Positions 16,157 to 25,512 of a DNA stretch of 64,000 nt are shown here, piece after piece; the first letter of the stretch is position 1, and each line of letters opens with the position of its first letter. Origin of the DNA: Streptomyces sp. NBC_01717 (GTDB taxonomy: Bacteria > Actinomycetota > Actinomycetes > Streptomycetales > Streptomycetaceae); contig NZ_CP109178.1 in NCBI RefSeq assembly GCF_036248255.1, forward strand, positions 2,294,001-2,358,000. The letters run 5' to 3'. The position numbers and the translations under genes were made by a program. A model generated the notes under the pieces. That model saw nothing but the letters and a program-made list of their open reading frames with translations, ran no database searches and was not told where the DNA came from.

Positions 16157-16900
16157 TTGCGACGCATCAATGGAACGGCCCTCATCATCGCGGCACTTGT
16201 CGCCACGCTCGGCGCGCTCGCCTATCCCGTCTGGTCCTACGCCGACCGTTCCGGTACCGGTCAGGCCAATCTCAACGCGTCGTCCGTCGCCACGCAGTGG
16301 GGTCCGCTCTCCGCGACCGACCGGGACTTCCTGGTGAGGGTGCGCCTGGCAGGGCTCTGGGAGCTCCCCGCCGGGCAGCAGGCCATCGAGCGTGCGCCGA
16401 GCGAGGCGGTCAAGGCCGCCGGGGACCATCTGGTGGTCGGGCACTCGGACCTGGACCGCCGGGCCCGGGACGTGGCCGCCAAGCTCGGGGTGGAACTGCC
16501 GAACCAGCCGACCGAGCAGCAGCAGGGCTGGCTGCGCGAGCTGACTGCGGCGAGCGGCGAGGACTACGAGCGCAAGTTCGCCAATCTGCTGCGGGCCGCG
16601 CACGGCAAGGTCTTCGCCCTGGTCGCCCAGGTCCGGGCCACGACCCGGAATTCACTGATCCGTCAGCTGGCGACCGACGCCAACCAGACCGTGCTGGACC
16701 ACATCACCATGCTGGAGGGCACCGGCTTCGTCGACTTCGACGCGATCGCGCGCGACGCCGCGGCAGCGGCGACGGCCAGTCCGACCGGGCCGCCCCCGCC
16801 GGCCGGCGGGACGGTGCCGGCCCAGCCGGTGCCAGCCGAGCCGACCGGGGACCAGTCGTTCACTTCGCGTCCGTCCACCATGCCGATGCCGATGCCCTGA
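16157..16900 (+). CDS. DUF4142 domain protein, membrane-anchored
   Basis: Protein of 247 residues started at a TTG at 16157 ([14 protein letters not shown]), 8 nt after GGGAG. One hydrophobic segment near residues 6-24 acts as a signal or membrane anchor. The body, about residues 45-180, is the helical DUF4142 domain: [20 protein letters not shown], then a [17 protein letters not shown] segment and [20 protein letters not shown]. The C-terminal 60 residues are Pro/Ala-rich and end in MPMPMP. DUF4142 proteins are ferritin-like in outline and extracytoplasmic, with no established function. A 31-bp tandem duplication overlaps its stop codon. Confidence 0.85.
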   Translation: MRRINGTALIIAALVATLGALAYPVWSYADRSGTGQANLNASSVATQWGPLSATDRDFLVRVRLAGLWELPAGQQAIERAPSEAVKAAGDHLVVGHSDLDRRARDVAAKLGVELPNQPTEQQQGWLRELTAASGEDYERKFANLLRAAHGKVFALVAQVRATTRNSLIRQLATDANQTVLDHITMLEGTGFVDFDAIARDAAAAATASPTGPPPPAGGTVPAQPVPAEPTGDQSFTSRPSTMPMPMP

Positions 16901-16932
16901 TCCGTCCACCTTGCGGATGCCGATGCTCTGAT
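16871..16932. repeat. 31-bp imperfect tandem duplication across the DUF4142 stop
   Basis: Units 16871-16901 and 16902-16932 are adjacent and agree at 28 of 31 positions (differences at unit positions 10, 13 and 26). The DUF4142 stop is in the first unit; the second copy is non-coding. This is a local duplication that has begun to diverge. Confidence 0.8.
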
Positions 16933-17046
16933 CCGGCCCTGCCCACGGCCGGAACCTCAAATCCTGCTCTGAACGTCCCCCCCTTCGGATTGGCCCCCGC
17001 CCGACGGGGCCATTACCTCTGCACGGAGTGGATGGAGGGGGACACC

Positions 17047-18420
17047 ATGGAGCTGGGCATCGGTATCGGCTGGCGGCCGGAGATGGCGGACGCGGTGGAG
17101 GCGCTGCCGGGGATCGACTGGGTGGAGGCGGTCGCGGAGAACCTCTGCACCGACCATCTGCCCGACTCCCTGGTACGGCTCCGCGCGCGCGGCGTGACCG
17201 TCGTCCCGCACGGCGTCTCACTGGGCCTCGGCGGGGCCGACCGCCCCGACCCCGCCCGACTCGCCGACCTCGCCGCCCGAGCGGTGCTGCTGGACACGCC
17301 GCTGGTCACGGAGCACATCGCGTTCGTGCGGGCCGGGGGGCCGCGCACCGCGTCTCCGAGGCTCGAAGCGGGCCACCTGCTGCCCGTGCCGAGGACCTGG
17401 GAAGCGCTGGACGTCCTGTGCGAGAACGTGCGGATCGCCCAGGACTCGCTGCCGGTGCCGCTGGCGCTGGAGAACATCGCGGCGCTGATCTCCTGGCCCG
17501 GCGAGGAGCTGACAGAGGGCCAGTTCCTGGCGGAACTGGTCGAGCGCACCGGGGTCCGGCTGCTGATCGATGTCGCCAACCTGCACACCAACCACGTCAA
17601 CCGTGGCGAGGACCCCGCTAAGGCGCTCGACGAACTGCCGGTGGAGGCGATCGCGTACGTACATGTGGCGGGCGGCGTCGAGAAGGACGGCGTCTGGCAC
17701 GACACGCACGCCCACCCGGTGACCCGGCCCGTCCTGGACGTACTCGCCGAACTCCGCTCCCGGATCGCGCCGCCCGGAGTTCTGCTCGAGCGCGACGACG
17801 ACTTCCCGCCCGCGGAGGAACTGGCGGGCGAACTGACCGCTGTCCGCGCCACGTTGGAAGCGGCGGGGAAGGCCCGGTCGGGCTCCACGTCCGAGACGGG
17901 GGCATCCGGCCACGGTGGCATCGCCCCGGCCGCCTCCCCGGTCGAGTCCGCGGACGACACCACCACGGCCGCCACCAGCACCCGGGTCACCGACACCGGT
18001 GTCGCCACCGATGGAGCACGCGACCGCGCCGCCGTCGCCCAGACCGCGTTGCTCTCCGCACTCGTGGCCGGCACCCCTGCCCCCGAGGGCTTCGACCACC
18101 GTCGCCTGGGCGTCCAGAGCCGTGCCCTGGCCGCCAAGCGGGCCGACGTCGTCGCCAAGGTGGCGCCCGAGCTGCCCGGGATCCTCGGCGACGGCTACCG
18201 GGACGCCTTCCTCTCGTACGCCAGGACCCGCCCCATGTCCGCCGGATACCGGCGCGACGCACTGGACTTCGCCGAGCAGCTGCTGATCACCGGCCGGCCC
18301 GCGGACGACGCCGCCCGGCGTCGGTTGACCCACTGGTGGCAGGACCGTGCGGCCGCGAGGCCGCCCCGTCGCACCACCCGGCTGGTACGGGCCGCCCGCG
18401 CCGCGATCGCCGGAAGGTGA
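17047..18420 (+). CDS. DUF692 (MNIO) multinuclear iron enzyme with C-terminal partner-like domain
   Basis: Protein of 457 residues from ATG 17047 with GGAGGGGG five nt upstream; an ATG at 17032 overlaps that site. Residues 1-270 are a complete DUF692/MNIO TIM barrel with all likely metal ligands: H55 (VPHGVSLG), E89/H90 (TEHIAF), E142 (LENIAAL), D175/N178/H183 ([11 protein letters not shown]), H206, D219/H221 (HDTHAHPV) and E248. Known members (MbnB, TglH, ChrH) use two or three irons to oxidise cysteines in peptides. A disordered linker (about 276-325) joins a helical C-terminal domain whose [20 protein letters not shown] and [13 protein letters not shown] segments resemble the DUF2063-type partners that bind the substrate. 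The Cys-tailed gene follows by 5 nt. Confidence 0.9.
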   Translation: MELGIGIGWRPEMADAVEALPGIDWVEAVAENLCTDHLPDSLVRLRARGVTVVPHGVSLGLGGADRPDPARLADLAARAVLLDTPLVTEHIAFVRAGGPRTASPRLEAGHLLPVPRTWEALDVLCENVRIAQDSLPVPLALENIAALISWPGEELTEGQFLAELVERTGVRLLIDVANLHTNHVNRGEDPAKALDELPVEAIAYVHVAGGVEKDGVWHDTHAHPVTRPVLDVLAELRSRIAPPGVLLERDDDFPPAEELAGELTAVRATLEAAGKARSGSTSETGASGHGGIAPAASPVESADDTTTAATSTRVTDTGVATDGARDRAAVAQTALLSALVAGTPAPEGFDHRRLGVQSRALAAKRADVVAKVAPELPGILGDGYRDAFLSYARTRPMSAGYRRDALDFAEQLLITGRPADDAARRRLTHWWQDRAAARPPRRTTRLVRAARAAIAGR

Positions 18421-18425
18421 CCGGA

Positions 18426-19463
18426 ATGAACGTCGTCGCTCTGCTCGTGACGCTCGGCGTCGTCACCTCCTCGACGCTCCTGATCGTGGGGCTCTCGAAG
18501 GCCCGGGGCGGACCGGGTGGCCCTGTGCACGACCTCTACGAAGTGGCCTTCCTGAACGGCGGGCCCGGCAGGGTGGTGGACACCGCGCTCACCGCATTCC
18601 AGGCGGACGGACGCCTGGTGGTCGGTGGCCCGGGCATCGTCGCCATCACGCAGCCGGTCGCCCATGACCCGGTGGAGAGGGCCGTGCTACAGGCGCACGC
18701 CGCCGCTCCCAGCGGCGCGCTGCACACCCTGCGGGACGCGGCCATGCGGCACCCCGCCGTGCAGGAGGTCGGCGACGGACTCGCGGCCCGCGGTCTGCTG
18801 GCCGCACCGGAGGCCACCCGGAAATGGCGCCGCTGGGGCTTGTTCCAGGGATTCGGCTGCCTGCTGGCCATTCCGGTGTCTTTCGCGGTGACGGTGGCTC
18901 AGGTCGTGACGCAGAACGACCCGACCGGTTTCACCGTCCCCTTCATCGTCAAGGTGCTTCCTGCCCTGTTCGTGGGCATCCCGATCGGGCTCGTCTGCGC
19001 GGGCATTGCCCGTGCCCGGATCACCGGGGCGGGCAGGCAGGCGGCCCGGCAGTACCGCGCCGCCCACGTCGGCACCGCGGAGCCGGCCCATCTGGTGGCG
19101 ACGCTCGGACTGCGTGCGCTGCCCGATCCCGTACTGCGGACGCAGCTGGTGACGGCGGCACGGATGCGGACGGCCGCCGGGCGGCGGCCGATGTCGCCCT
19201 CGCACCCCTCCTCGTCCTCCACCGGCAGCGGTGACTACCTCATGGCGACGGCGTGGTGCGCCGGTTCGGGCCCGGCCGACTCCGGTTGCGGAAGTTCCAG
19301 CGGAACCCCGGGCGGCGGAGGTGGCGGTGGTGGTTGCAGTTCGGGGAGCAGCTGCGGTTCGGGAAGCAGCTGCAGTTCCGGCTCCAGCTGCTCCAGTTCC
19401 AGCTGCTCCAGCAGCAGTTGTTCCAGCAGCAGTGGTTCGAGCTGCAGCAGCAGCAGTTCCTGA
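18426..19463 (+). CDS. TIGR04222-type membrane protein with nine-cysteine Gly/Ser tail
   Basis: Protein of 345 residues from ATG 18426, 5 nt after the MNIO stop, with GGAAGG overlapping that stop region. Three hydrophobic segments: residues 4-22, about 143-165 and about 175-198. The N-terminal half has the family pattern VHDLYEVAFLNGGPGRVVDTAL. The C-terminal 70 residues are low complexity: C278, C288, eight glycines, then C304, C310, C316, C322, C327, C332 and C340 spaced by Ser/Gly only, ending five serines after the last Cys. Families annotated TIGR04222 carry such tails and often neighbour DUF692 enzymes; the tail is the likely modification substrate. No cleavage site or function is established. 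Confidence 0.88.
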   Translation: MNVVALLVTLGVVTSSTLLIVGLSKARGGPGGPVHDLYEVAFLNGGPGRVVDTALTAFQADGRLVVGGPGIVAITQPVAHDPVERAVLQAHAAAPSGALHTLRDAAMRHPAVQEVGDGLAARGLLAAPEATRKWRRWGLFQGFGCLLAIPVSFAVTVAQVVTQNDPTGFTVPFIVKVLPALFVGIPIGLVCAGIARARITGAGRQAARQYRAAHVGTAEPAHLVATLGLRALPDPVLRTQLVTAARMRTAAGRRPMSPSHPSSSSTGSGDYLMATAWCAGSGPADSGCGSSSGTPGGGGGGGGCSSGSSCGSGSSCSSGSSCSSSSCSSSSCSSSSGSSCSSSSS

Positions 19464-19568
19464 ACGGGCGGCTCCGCGGCCTCCACTGCCGCTTCGGTCT
19501 TCCCGGTGCGCGTCCGTATGTTGGAAAGCCGTGGCGCTCCACCATCCGCCTCGCATAGAAATCCCGAC

Positions 19569-20357
19569 ATGCTCTGGGTTCTGTTTCTGCTGGTCGCGTG
19601 GGGCGCTGCGGCCCTCTCCTGTCTCCGGCTCTGTCTGGCCGCCGCGTCCGTCGACCGGGCGCGGGACCCCGGGGACGTCGAACTGACCCTGTACGAGACC
19701 GCGTTCCTGACGGGCGGCCCGCACCGGGTCGCCGACCTCGCCCTCGTCACGATGCATCTGCGCCGTCGACTGCTGCTCGCCCACACCGGCTGGGCCACCG
19801 TCGTCGACCCCGAGGGCCGGGACGAGGTCGAGCGTACGGTGATCCGTGCCATCGGCCCGGAGGGGCAGTCGCCGATACCTCCGATACGTTCGGCGACCGC
19901 CGCCGCCGAAGCCGTACGCGCCCTCGCCGACCGCCTCGTCCGGGCAGGGCTGGCCCTGCCCGGCGGTGCACGGACCGACATCGCGTCGGCGGTGCGCGCG
20001 GTACGTGGATCGGCCCTGCTGGCGGCTGTACTGACGGGTGCCGCGCTGCTGCTCCCCGGACAGGAGCGGGGGCTCGGCAGTCCGACAGCGGCCGAACTCG
20101 TCTGGTTCGGGCTGCCGCTCCTCCTGACGCTCGGCGCTCTGGCCATCGCCCGGATGGAGATCCATCCGTACAGCTCCTGGGCCTCGCCCACCGGGCAGCG
20201 GCTGCTGGACTCGGTCGCCGCACCGGCGGGCGGCGCGGATCACGACGTCCTGGCGGCGGTCGCCGTACGAGGTGTCCGTGCCGTCGACGATCCGGCGCTG
20301 CGCGCCGCGCTCTCGATCGGCGTGCACCCGGCACATCTCTCGCACCAGGGCCGTTGA
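19569..20357 (+). CDS. Second TIGR04222-type membrane protein, no cysteine tail
   Basis: Protein of 262 residues from ATG 19569. It parallels the preceding protein: an N-terminal hydrophobic segment, the shared ELTLYETAFLTGGPHRVADL pattern, a soluble middle, and two hydrophobic segments (about residues 150-166 and 175-195). It ends at HQGR without any Cys-rich tail; only two cysteines are present, both near the N-terminus (SCLRLCL). It may be a structural partner of the tailed protein. The ribosome site is weak and an in-frame ATG lies at 19506; the family alignment favours 19569. It is 105 nt downstream of the tailed gene. Confidence 0.8.
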   Translation: MLWVLFLLVAWGAAALSCLRLCLAAASVDRARDPGDVELTLYETAFLTGGPHRVADLALVTMHLRRRLLLAHTGWATVVDPEGRDEVERTVIRAIGPEGQSPIPPIRSATAAAEAVRALADRLVRAGLALPGGARTDIASAVRAVRGSALLAAVLTGAALLLPGQERGLGSPTAAELVWFGLPLLLTLGALAIARMEIHPYSSWASPTGQRLLDSVAAPAGGADHDVLAAVAVRGVRAVDDPALRAALSIGVHPAHLSHQGR

Positions 20358-20658
20358 ATACGGCGCGGCAGGGGCGACCTCCCGCCGGGCCGGCGCCCAG
20401 CACATGAGTGGGCCGGCCTTCGAGAAGCCAGGACTGCCGTACTCCCACGGGAGCAGGTGACCGGCCCGCGCCGGGGCGGGGCCGAAGACGAGCGGGGAAG
20501 GACGTGTCACTCCCCCGCCCGTCCCGGGAACGCTGCAGGTCAGGACCTACGGCGTGCCCGGAGCCGAACCCGGTGTCGCTGGAGCGGCGGGCAGCGCACA
20601 GCCGTGCGCCGGCGCCCGCCGTCTGATCTTCCGGGTTGGGGTGGTCGGAGCCCGCTCG
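20358..20658. other. 301-nt gap between convergent TIGR04222 and hemQ genes
   Basis: Apart from the hairpin at 20585-20621 no feature is seen. Short open frames here have no supporting ribosome site or recognisable product. Confidence 0.5.
20585..20621. terminator. Two-step hairpin between convergent genes
   Basis: Outer arms CGGCGGGC (20585-20592) and GCCCGCCG (20614-20621) enclose inner arms GCGCAC (20594-20599) and GTGCGC (20604-20609). It is suited to end hemQ (stop at 20659) leftward or the membrane-protein operon rightward. Confidence 0.5.
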
Positions 20659-21372
20659 CTACGCGAGCCCGGCCACCAGGTCTGCGACGGACTTCCTGCG
20701 GCCCGTGTAGAAGGGGACCTCCTCGCGGACATGCATCCGCGCCTCGGAGGCCCGCAGGTGACGCATGAGGTCGACGATGCGATAGAGCTCGTCGGCCTCG
20801 AAGGCGAGGATCCACTCGTAGTCGCCGAGCGAGAAGGAGGCGACGGTGTTGGCGCGGACGTCGGGGTAGCCACGGGCCATCTTGCCGTGGTCCGCGAGCA
20901 TCCGGCGGCGGTCCTCGTCGGGCAGCAGGTACCAGTCGTAGCTGCGCACGAAGGGGTAGACGCTGATGTAGTTGCGCGGCGTCTCGTCGGCCAGGAACGC
21001 CGGGATGTGCGCCTTGTTGAACTCGGCGGGGCGGTGCAGCGCCATGTTCGACCAGACCGGCTCCAGCGCCAGGCCCAGCTTGGTGCGCCGGAAGAGGTTG
21101 TACGCCTCCTGCAGCTCGTCCGCCGTCTCGGCGTGCCACCAGATCATGACGTCGGCGTCGGCACGCAGGCCGGAGACGTCATAGGTGCCACGGACGGTGA
21201 TGTCCTTGGCGCCGAGCTGGTCGAACAGCTCCTGGACCTCGTCGGCGTAACCGGCGCGGTCGGCAGGGAGCACATCACGAAGCTTGAAGACGGACCACAG
21301 CGTGTAGCGGATGACCTCGTTGAGGTCCTTGGCCTTCTTGCCGGCGTTGGGGATCTTCTCAGGCGCACTCAT
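20659..21372 (-). CDS. hemQ: Coproheme decarboxylase (HemQ/ChdC)
   Basis: Protein of 237 residues from ATG 21372, 4 nt after the upstream gene. It performs the last step of coproporphyrin-dependent heme synthesis, oxidative decarboxylation of coproheme to heme b with peroxide. Signatures of the actinobacterial chlorite-dismutase-like fold: [41 protein letters not shown] and the RRRMLADHG segment that carries the axial His. The downstream position in a hemY-hemQ pair is standard for this pathway. Confidence 0.96.
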   Translation of the reverse strand: MSAPEKIPNAGKKAKDLNEVIRYTLWSVFKLRDVLPADRAGYADEVQELFDQLGAKDITVRGTYDVSGLRADADVMIWWHAETADELQEAYNLFRRTKLGLALEPVWSNMALHRPAEFNKAHIPAFLADETPRNYISVYPFVRSYDWYLLPDEDRRRMLADHGKMARGYPDVRANTVASFSLGDYEWILAFEADELYRIVDLMRHLRASEARMHVREEVPFYTGRRKSVADLVAGLA

Positions 21373-21376
21373 ACGG

Positions 21377-22852
21377 CTATTGTCCCGCCTCGCTCCGTGT
21401 GCCCTGAACCGGGGTGGGAGTGGCAATGATCTCTCCCGCGAGATCGGCGGCGATCTCGTCCGCGGCCCGGTGGGCACTGGCGATGCACGCGGGGATGCCG
21501 ACGCCGTCGTACACCGCTCCGCAGACCCGCAGCGCCGGCAGCTTGGCGACCTCGTCGCGGATCCGGGCGACCCGCGTCAGGTGACCGACGGGGTACTGGG
21601 GCAGTCCGCCGATCCACCGGGTGACCTCGGTGTCCACCGGCTTCGCGGCGAGTCCGGTCGCCTCGGCGAGGTCGCGCAGCGAGACGTCGACGAGTTCGGC
21701 GTCCTCGCGGTGCAGGTGGTCCTCCTCGCCGTACCGGCCGACGGAGGTGCGCAGGACGAACAGGTCAGGGGCTGCGTCGGCGACCCACTGCCACTTGTGG
21801 GTGGAGAAGGTGGAGGCCTTGATGGTGCGGCCGTCGACCGGCGGTACGAGGAAACCGGAGCGCCCGTCGAGGGCGCCCGTGGCAGCCACGTCGGAGCGCC
21901 GGAACGCCAGGGTGACCAGCGCCATCGACGCGTATTCGACGCCCGCCAGCTCGACGGAGGCGGCCGGGGACTCGGCGGCGAGCAGCGTGGAAGCGGACCA
22001 GGCGGGGGTGGCGAGGACGATGCCGTCGGCGGTGATCACCCGGGTGTCGGTGCGGATGTCCCAGCCGTCGGTGGTACGGGTCAGCCCCAGCACGGGCGTG
22101 GCGGTGAGGATCTCGCCGCCCGCCGCGCGCACGGCGTCGGCGACCGCGTCCGGCAGGGTGCCGATGCCTCCGTCGATGCCCTGGAAGACCGGGCCGGTCT
22201 GCCGGCGGTCCGCCGCCTGCTGCTGGATGCGCTGCACGCCGTCGAGCAGCGAGCCGCCCTCCCGGGCCACCTCGAAGAGCTGCGGTACGGCGGCACGCAT
22301 CGAGAGCCGGTAGGCGTCGCCCGCGTAGACCCCGCCGAGCAGCGGTTCCACGAGCCGGTCGACGACCTCGCGGCCCAGCCGGTCGGCCACGTACGCACCG
22401 ACCGCGACGTCGTCGCCGACGGCCGTCGGGGTGAGGTCCCGCTCCTGCGCGATGCGGGCGAGGCCCTCCGGCGACAGCACCCCGCCGAGCGCGGCCGGGT
22501 CGCCCGGCACGCCCATCACGTGGCCCTTGGGCATCGGCCGCAGTTCGCCGCGCGTCCAGATCGCCGCCGTGGCCGTGGCCGGCGGCTGCAGCCGGTCGCC
22601 GAGCCCGACGGCCCGCGCCAGGTCGACCGCCTCCGGCCGTCTGGCCAGCATCGACTCCGCACCCAGATCGACCTGGGTGCCCGCGATCCCACCGGTCATG
22701 AGCTTGCCGCCGAGCCGGTCGGTCGCTTCCAGGAGGGTGACCCGCAGCCCGGTGGCCAGGAGCCGGTGGGCGGCTGCGAGTCCGGCGATGCCGCCGCCGA
22801 TGACGACGACATGACCCGTACCTGTGTCCACGCGGTTTGTTGAACGCTGCAT
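21377..22852 (-). CDS. hemY: Coproporphyrinogen III oxidase (HemY/CgoX; often labelled protoporphyrinogen oxidase)
   Basis: Protein of 491 residues starting [11 protein letters not shown] at 22852. FAD-binding motif is [18 protein letters not shown] (res 15-32), followed by the [12 protein letters not shown] and [15 protein letters not shown] segments of the HemG/HemY amine-oxidase-like family. In Actinobacteria this flavoenzyme oxidises coproporphyrinogen III to coproporphyrin III and feeds ferrochelatase and HemQ. The stop is 4 nt before hemQ. Cytoplasmic or membrane-associated; no signal peptide. Divergent from the DUF4349 lipoprotein with 127 nt between. Confidence 0.95.
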   Translation of the reverse strand: MQRSTNRVDTGTGHVVVIGGGIAGLAAAHRLLATGLRVTLLEATDRLGGKLMTGGIAGTQVDLGAESMLARRPEAVDLARAVGLGDRLQPPATATAAIWTRGELRPMPKGHVMGVPGDPAALGGVLSPEGLARIAQERDLTPTAVGDDVAVGAYVADRLGREVVDRLVEPLLGGVYAGDAYRLSMRAAVPQLFEVAREGGSLLDGVQRIQQQAADRRQTGPVFQGIDGGIGTLPDAVADAVRAAGGEILTATPVLGLTRTTDGWDIRTDTRVITADGIVLATPAWSASTLLAAESPAASVELAGVEYASMALVTLAFRRSDVAATGALDGRSGFLVPPVDGRTIKASTFSTHKWQWVADAAPDLFVLRTSVGRYGEEDHLHREDAELVDVSLRDLAEATGLAAKPVDTEVTRWIGGLPQYPVGHLTRVARIRDEVAKLPALRVCGAVYDGVGIPACIASAHRAADEIAADLAGEIIATPTPVQGTRSEAGQ

Positions 22853-22979
22853 GCCTCCACTCTCTCAAACCTCTTCCGAGTCCCGAACGTGACCGCTTCG
22901 AAACCGGTAACGGGCAACCCGAACCCCGGTCCCGAACGTCGAACCGGCACCATCAACCACCCGCCCAGGGGGAGCAGTT

Positions 22980-23972
22980 ATGCAGCCAGGACGCCATCCG
23001 GACCGCTTGTCCGCCCACCGTTCGCGCACGGTCCTCGCCGCCGGGACGCTCGCCGCACTCCTCGCACTGAGCGGCTGCGGGGGGAGCGACAGCGCGGACA
23101 GCAAGGGCGTGGCGGGAGACAACGCCAAGTACGCGGCCCCCCGCGCGGAACGTGGCGACGCCGCCGCCGGGGCTGCGGACCAGGGGTCCGCCGAGAGCAG
23201 CTCGGCGGAGAAGAAGAAGCCCTCCGCGCTGTCCACCCCCCATGTCATCCGCAAGGCCTCGCTCTCCGTGGAGGTGAAGAGTGTGCCGAAGGCGGTCGCG
23301 GCCGCCCGAGCGGCGGTGGAGAGTGCGGGCGGTCTGGTGGCGAGCGAGTCCACCGAGCGGCTCGACGCCACGCATGAGGCGTCGCACATCGTGCTGCGGG
23401 TGCCGCAGGGTGAGTACGACGCCGTGCTGCAGGAGCTGGCGGGTGGCGGAAAGCTGCTGTCCCGGACCACGACGGCGAAGGACGTCACCGATCAGGTCGT
23501 CGACGTGGAGAGCCGGATAGCCACCCAGCGGGCGAGCGTCACCCGGGTGCGGAAGCTGATGGACCGGGCCGACAAACTCGCCGATGTGGTCACCCTGGAA
23601 GGGGAACTGAGCAACCGTCAGGCCGAACTGGAGTCGCTCCTCGCCCAGCAGGAGTCGCTGAAGGACCGCACCACCCTGGCGACGATCACACTCAGCCTCT
23701 CCGAGCCGGAGTCCCCGTCGAACAAGGAGGACGACGATCCGGGATTCATGGACGCGCTCGGCGGCGGCTGGCACGCGTTCGTGACGATGGTGCGGTGGAT
23801 CGCGATGGCCGTGGGTGCGGCGGCGCCGTTCCTGGCCGCGGCGGCGGGTCTGCTGCTGCTCGGGCGGCTGCTGCGCACCTGGCTCGCCCGACGCAAGGTG
23901 TCCCAGGAACCCCAGGCATCCCAGCCGGATGAGCAGGCTCCCACAGCACCGGAGGCTCCGACCGCCCCCTGA
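22980..23972 (+). CDS. DUF4349 lipoprotein
   Basis: Protein of 330 residues from ATG 22980 with GGGGGAG upstream. The N-terminus is a lipoprotein signal ending LAALLALSGC, so Cys34 should be lipidated and the protein exported. Residues about 80-240 are the DUF4349 domain with a KASLSVEVKSVPKAVAAAR strand and a coiled segment (LEGELSNRQAELESLL). One transmembrane helix follows (about 265-295, Ala/Leu-rich), then a charged Gln/Pro/Ala tail. Such proteins are extracytoplasmic with no established activity. A redox or stress role is sometimes suggested, without evidence here. Confidence 0.9.
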   Translation: MQPGRHPDRLSAHRSRTVLAAGTLAALLALSGCGGSDSADSKGVAGDNAKYAAPRAERGDAAAGAADQGSAESSSAEKKKPSALSTPHVIRKASLSVEVKSVPKAVAAARAAVESAGGLVASESTERLDATHEASHIVLRVPQGEYDAVLQELAGGGKLLSRTTTAKDVTDQVVDVESRIATQRASVTRVRKLMDRADKLADVVTLEGELSNRQAELESLLAQQESLKDRTTLATITLSLSEPESPSNKEDDDPGFMDALGGGWHAFVTMVRWIAMAVGAAAPFLAAAAGLLLLGRLLRTWLARRKVSQEPQASQPDEQAPTAPEAPTAP

Positions 23973-24018
23973 GCGTCGTAGCGTGGACCTTCGGAGTCGA
24001 CGCTCGAAGGGACCCGGC

Positions 24019-25401
24019 ATGACAGCGGAGCGACTGGTGGTCATCGGCGGGGACGCGGCGGGCATGTCCGCCGCGTCCCAGGCCCGCAGGCTCAAGGGAC
24101 CGGAGGAGCTGAGCATCGTCGCCTTCGAGCGGGGCCACTTCACCTCGTACTCGGCCTGCGGCATCCCGTACTGGGTCAGCGGCGACGTGGCGGAACGGGA
24201 CGCCCTCATCGCCCGTTCGCCCGAGGAGCACCGGGCCCGCGCCATCGACCTGCGGATGCGCACCGAAGTGACGGAGATCGATGTCGCCGGGCAGCGGGTG
24301 CGGGCGCTCGACCGGGAGAGCGGGGAGACCTACTGGACCGGCTTCGACAAGCTGGTGATCGCGACGGGGGCCCGGCCGGTGCGTCCGGCCCTGCCCGGCA
24401 TGGACGCGGCGGGGGTGCACGGCGTGCAGACCCTGGACGACGGCCAGGCGCTGCTGGACTCCCTGGACCGGGCGCCGGGGCGGCGCGCGGTCGTCGTCGG
24501 CGCCGGATACATCGGTGTCGAGATGGCGGAGGCGCTGCTGAAGCACGGCTTCCAGGTGACGGTCCTCAACCGCGGCGAGCAGCCGATGGCGACGCTCGAC
24601 CCCGACATGGGGCGCCTGGTCCACGACGCGATGGACGGGCTGGGCATCACGACGGTGAACCGGGCCGAGGTCACCAAGATCCTCACCGGAGCGGACGGCC
24701 GCGTGACCGCGGTCGCCACGAACGACGCGACCCACCCGGCGGATGTGGTGGTGCTCGGCATCGGTGTCGAACCGGAGACGACACTGGCCCGCGCGGCCGG
24801 CCTGCCGGTCGGCCCGCACGGCGGTCTGCTCACCGATCTGTCGATGCGGGTCGTCGGACACGACAACATCTGGGCGGGCGGCGACTGCGTCGAGGTCCTC
24901 GACCTGGTGGCGGGCCGCACCCGCCATATCGCATTGGGCACCCATGCAAACAAGCACGGCCAGATCATCGGGGCCAACGTCGGCGGCGGCTACGGGACGT
25001 TCCCGGGGGTGGTGGGCACCGCGGTCAGCAAGGTCTGCGATCTGGAGATCGCCCGGACGGGGCTGCGCGAGAAGGACGCCCGCGCGGTGGGGCTGCGGTT
25101 CGTCACGGCGACGATCGAGTCGACGGGCCGGGCAGGTTACTACCCGGGCGCCCGGTCGATGACGGTGAAGATGCTCGCGGAGTACCGCACGGGCCGGCTG
25201 CTCGGGGTGCAGATCGTGGGCCGGGACGGGGCGGCGAAGCGGGTGGACGTCGCCGCGGTCGCGCTCACCGCAGGGATGACGGTGGAACAGATGACGGCGC
25301 TCGACCTCGGGTACGCCCCGCCGTTCTCGCCGGTCTGGGACCCCATTCTGGTGGCGGCGCGGAAGGCGGTGACGGCGGTACGGGGGGCCGGCACCGCCTG
25401 A
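24019..25401 (+). CDS. FAD-dependent pyridine nucleotide-disulfide oxidoreductase, CoA-disulfide-reductase-like
   Basis: Protein of 460 residues from ATG 24019 with GAAGGGA upstream. N-terminal FAD motif LVVIGGDAAGMSAASQ, second nucleotide motif RAVVVGAGYIGVEMAEALL and a C-terminal dimerisation domain are present. A single cysteine in the TSYSACGIPYW segment (about residue 44) occupies the redox position of CoA-disulfide reductases and NADH oxidases, which use one Cys with bound CoA instead of a Cys pair. Substrate could be CoA disulfide, polysulfide or oxygen; not resolvable by eye. It lies 46 nt after the DUF4349 gene. Confidence 0.88.
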   Translation: MTAERLVVIGGDAAGMSAASQARRLKGPEELSIVAFERGHFTSYSACGIPYWVSGDVAERDALIARSPEEHRARAIDLRMRTEVTEIDVAGQRVRALDRESGETYWTGFDKLVIATGARPVRPALPGMDAAGVHGVQTLDDGQALLDSLDRAPGRRAVVVGAGYIGVEMAEALLKHGFQVTVLNRGEQPMATLDPDMGRLVHDAMDGLGITTVNRAEVTKILTGADGRVTAVATNDATHPADVVVLGIGVEPETTLARAAGLPVGPHGGLLTDLSMRVVGHDNIWAGGDCVEVLDLVAGRTRHIALGTHANKHGQIIGANVGGGYGTFPGVVGTAVSKVCDLEIARTGLREKDARAVGLRFVTATIESTGRAGYYPGARSMTVKMLAEYRTGRLLGVQIVGRDGAAKRVDVAAVALTAGMTVEQMTALDLGYAPPFSPVWDPILVAARKAVTAVRGAGTA

Positions 25402-25512
25402 CGTCCGTCCGGCACCGGCGGCGACGCCCGCGTCCGGTCCCCGAACGCCGCCGAGGGCTGAGCCCGGACCGTACGGGCGCCCCGGGGCCGGAAAGACCGT
25501 ACGGGACAGCCC

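Noticed and set aside
19320..19463. Possible CRISPR-like or minisatellite array
   Set aside because: The repeats are in-frame Ser/Cys/Gly codons of the tail of a membrane protein, too short and irregular for CRISPR spacers.
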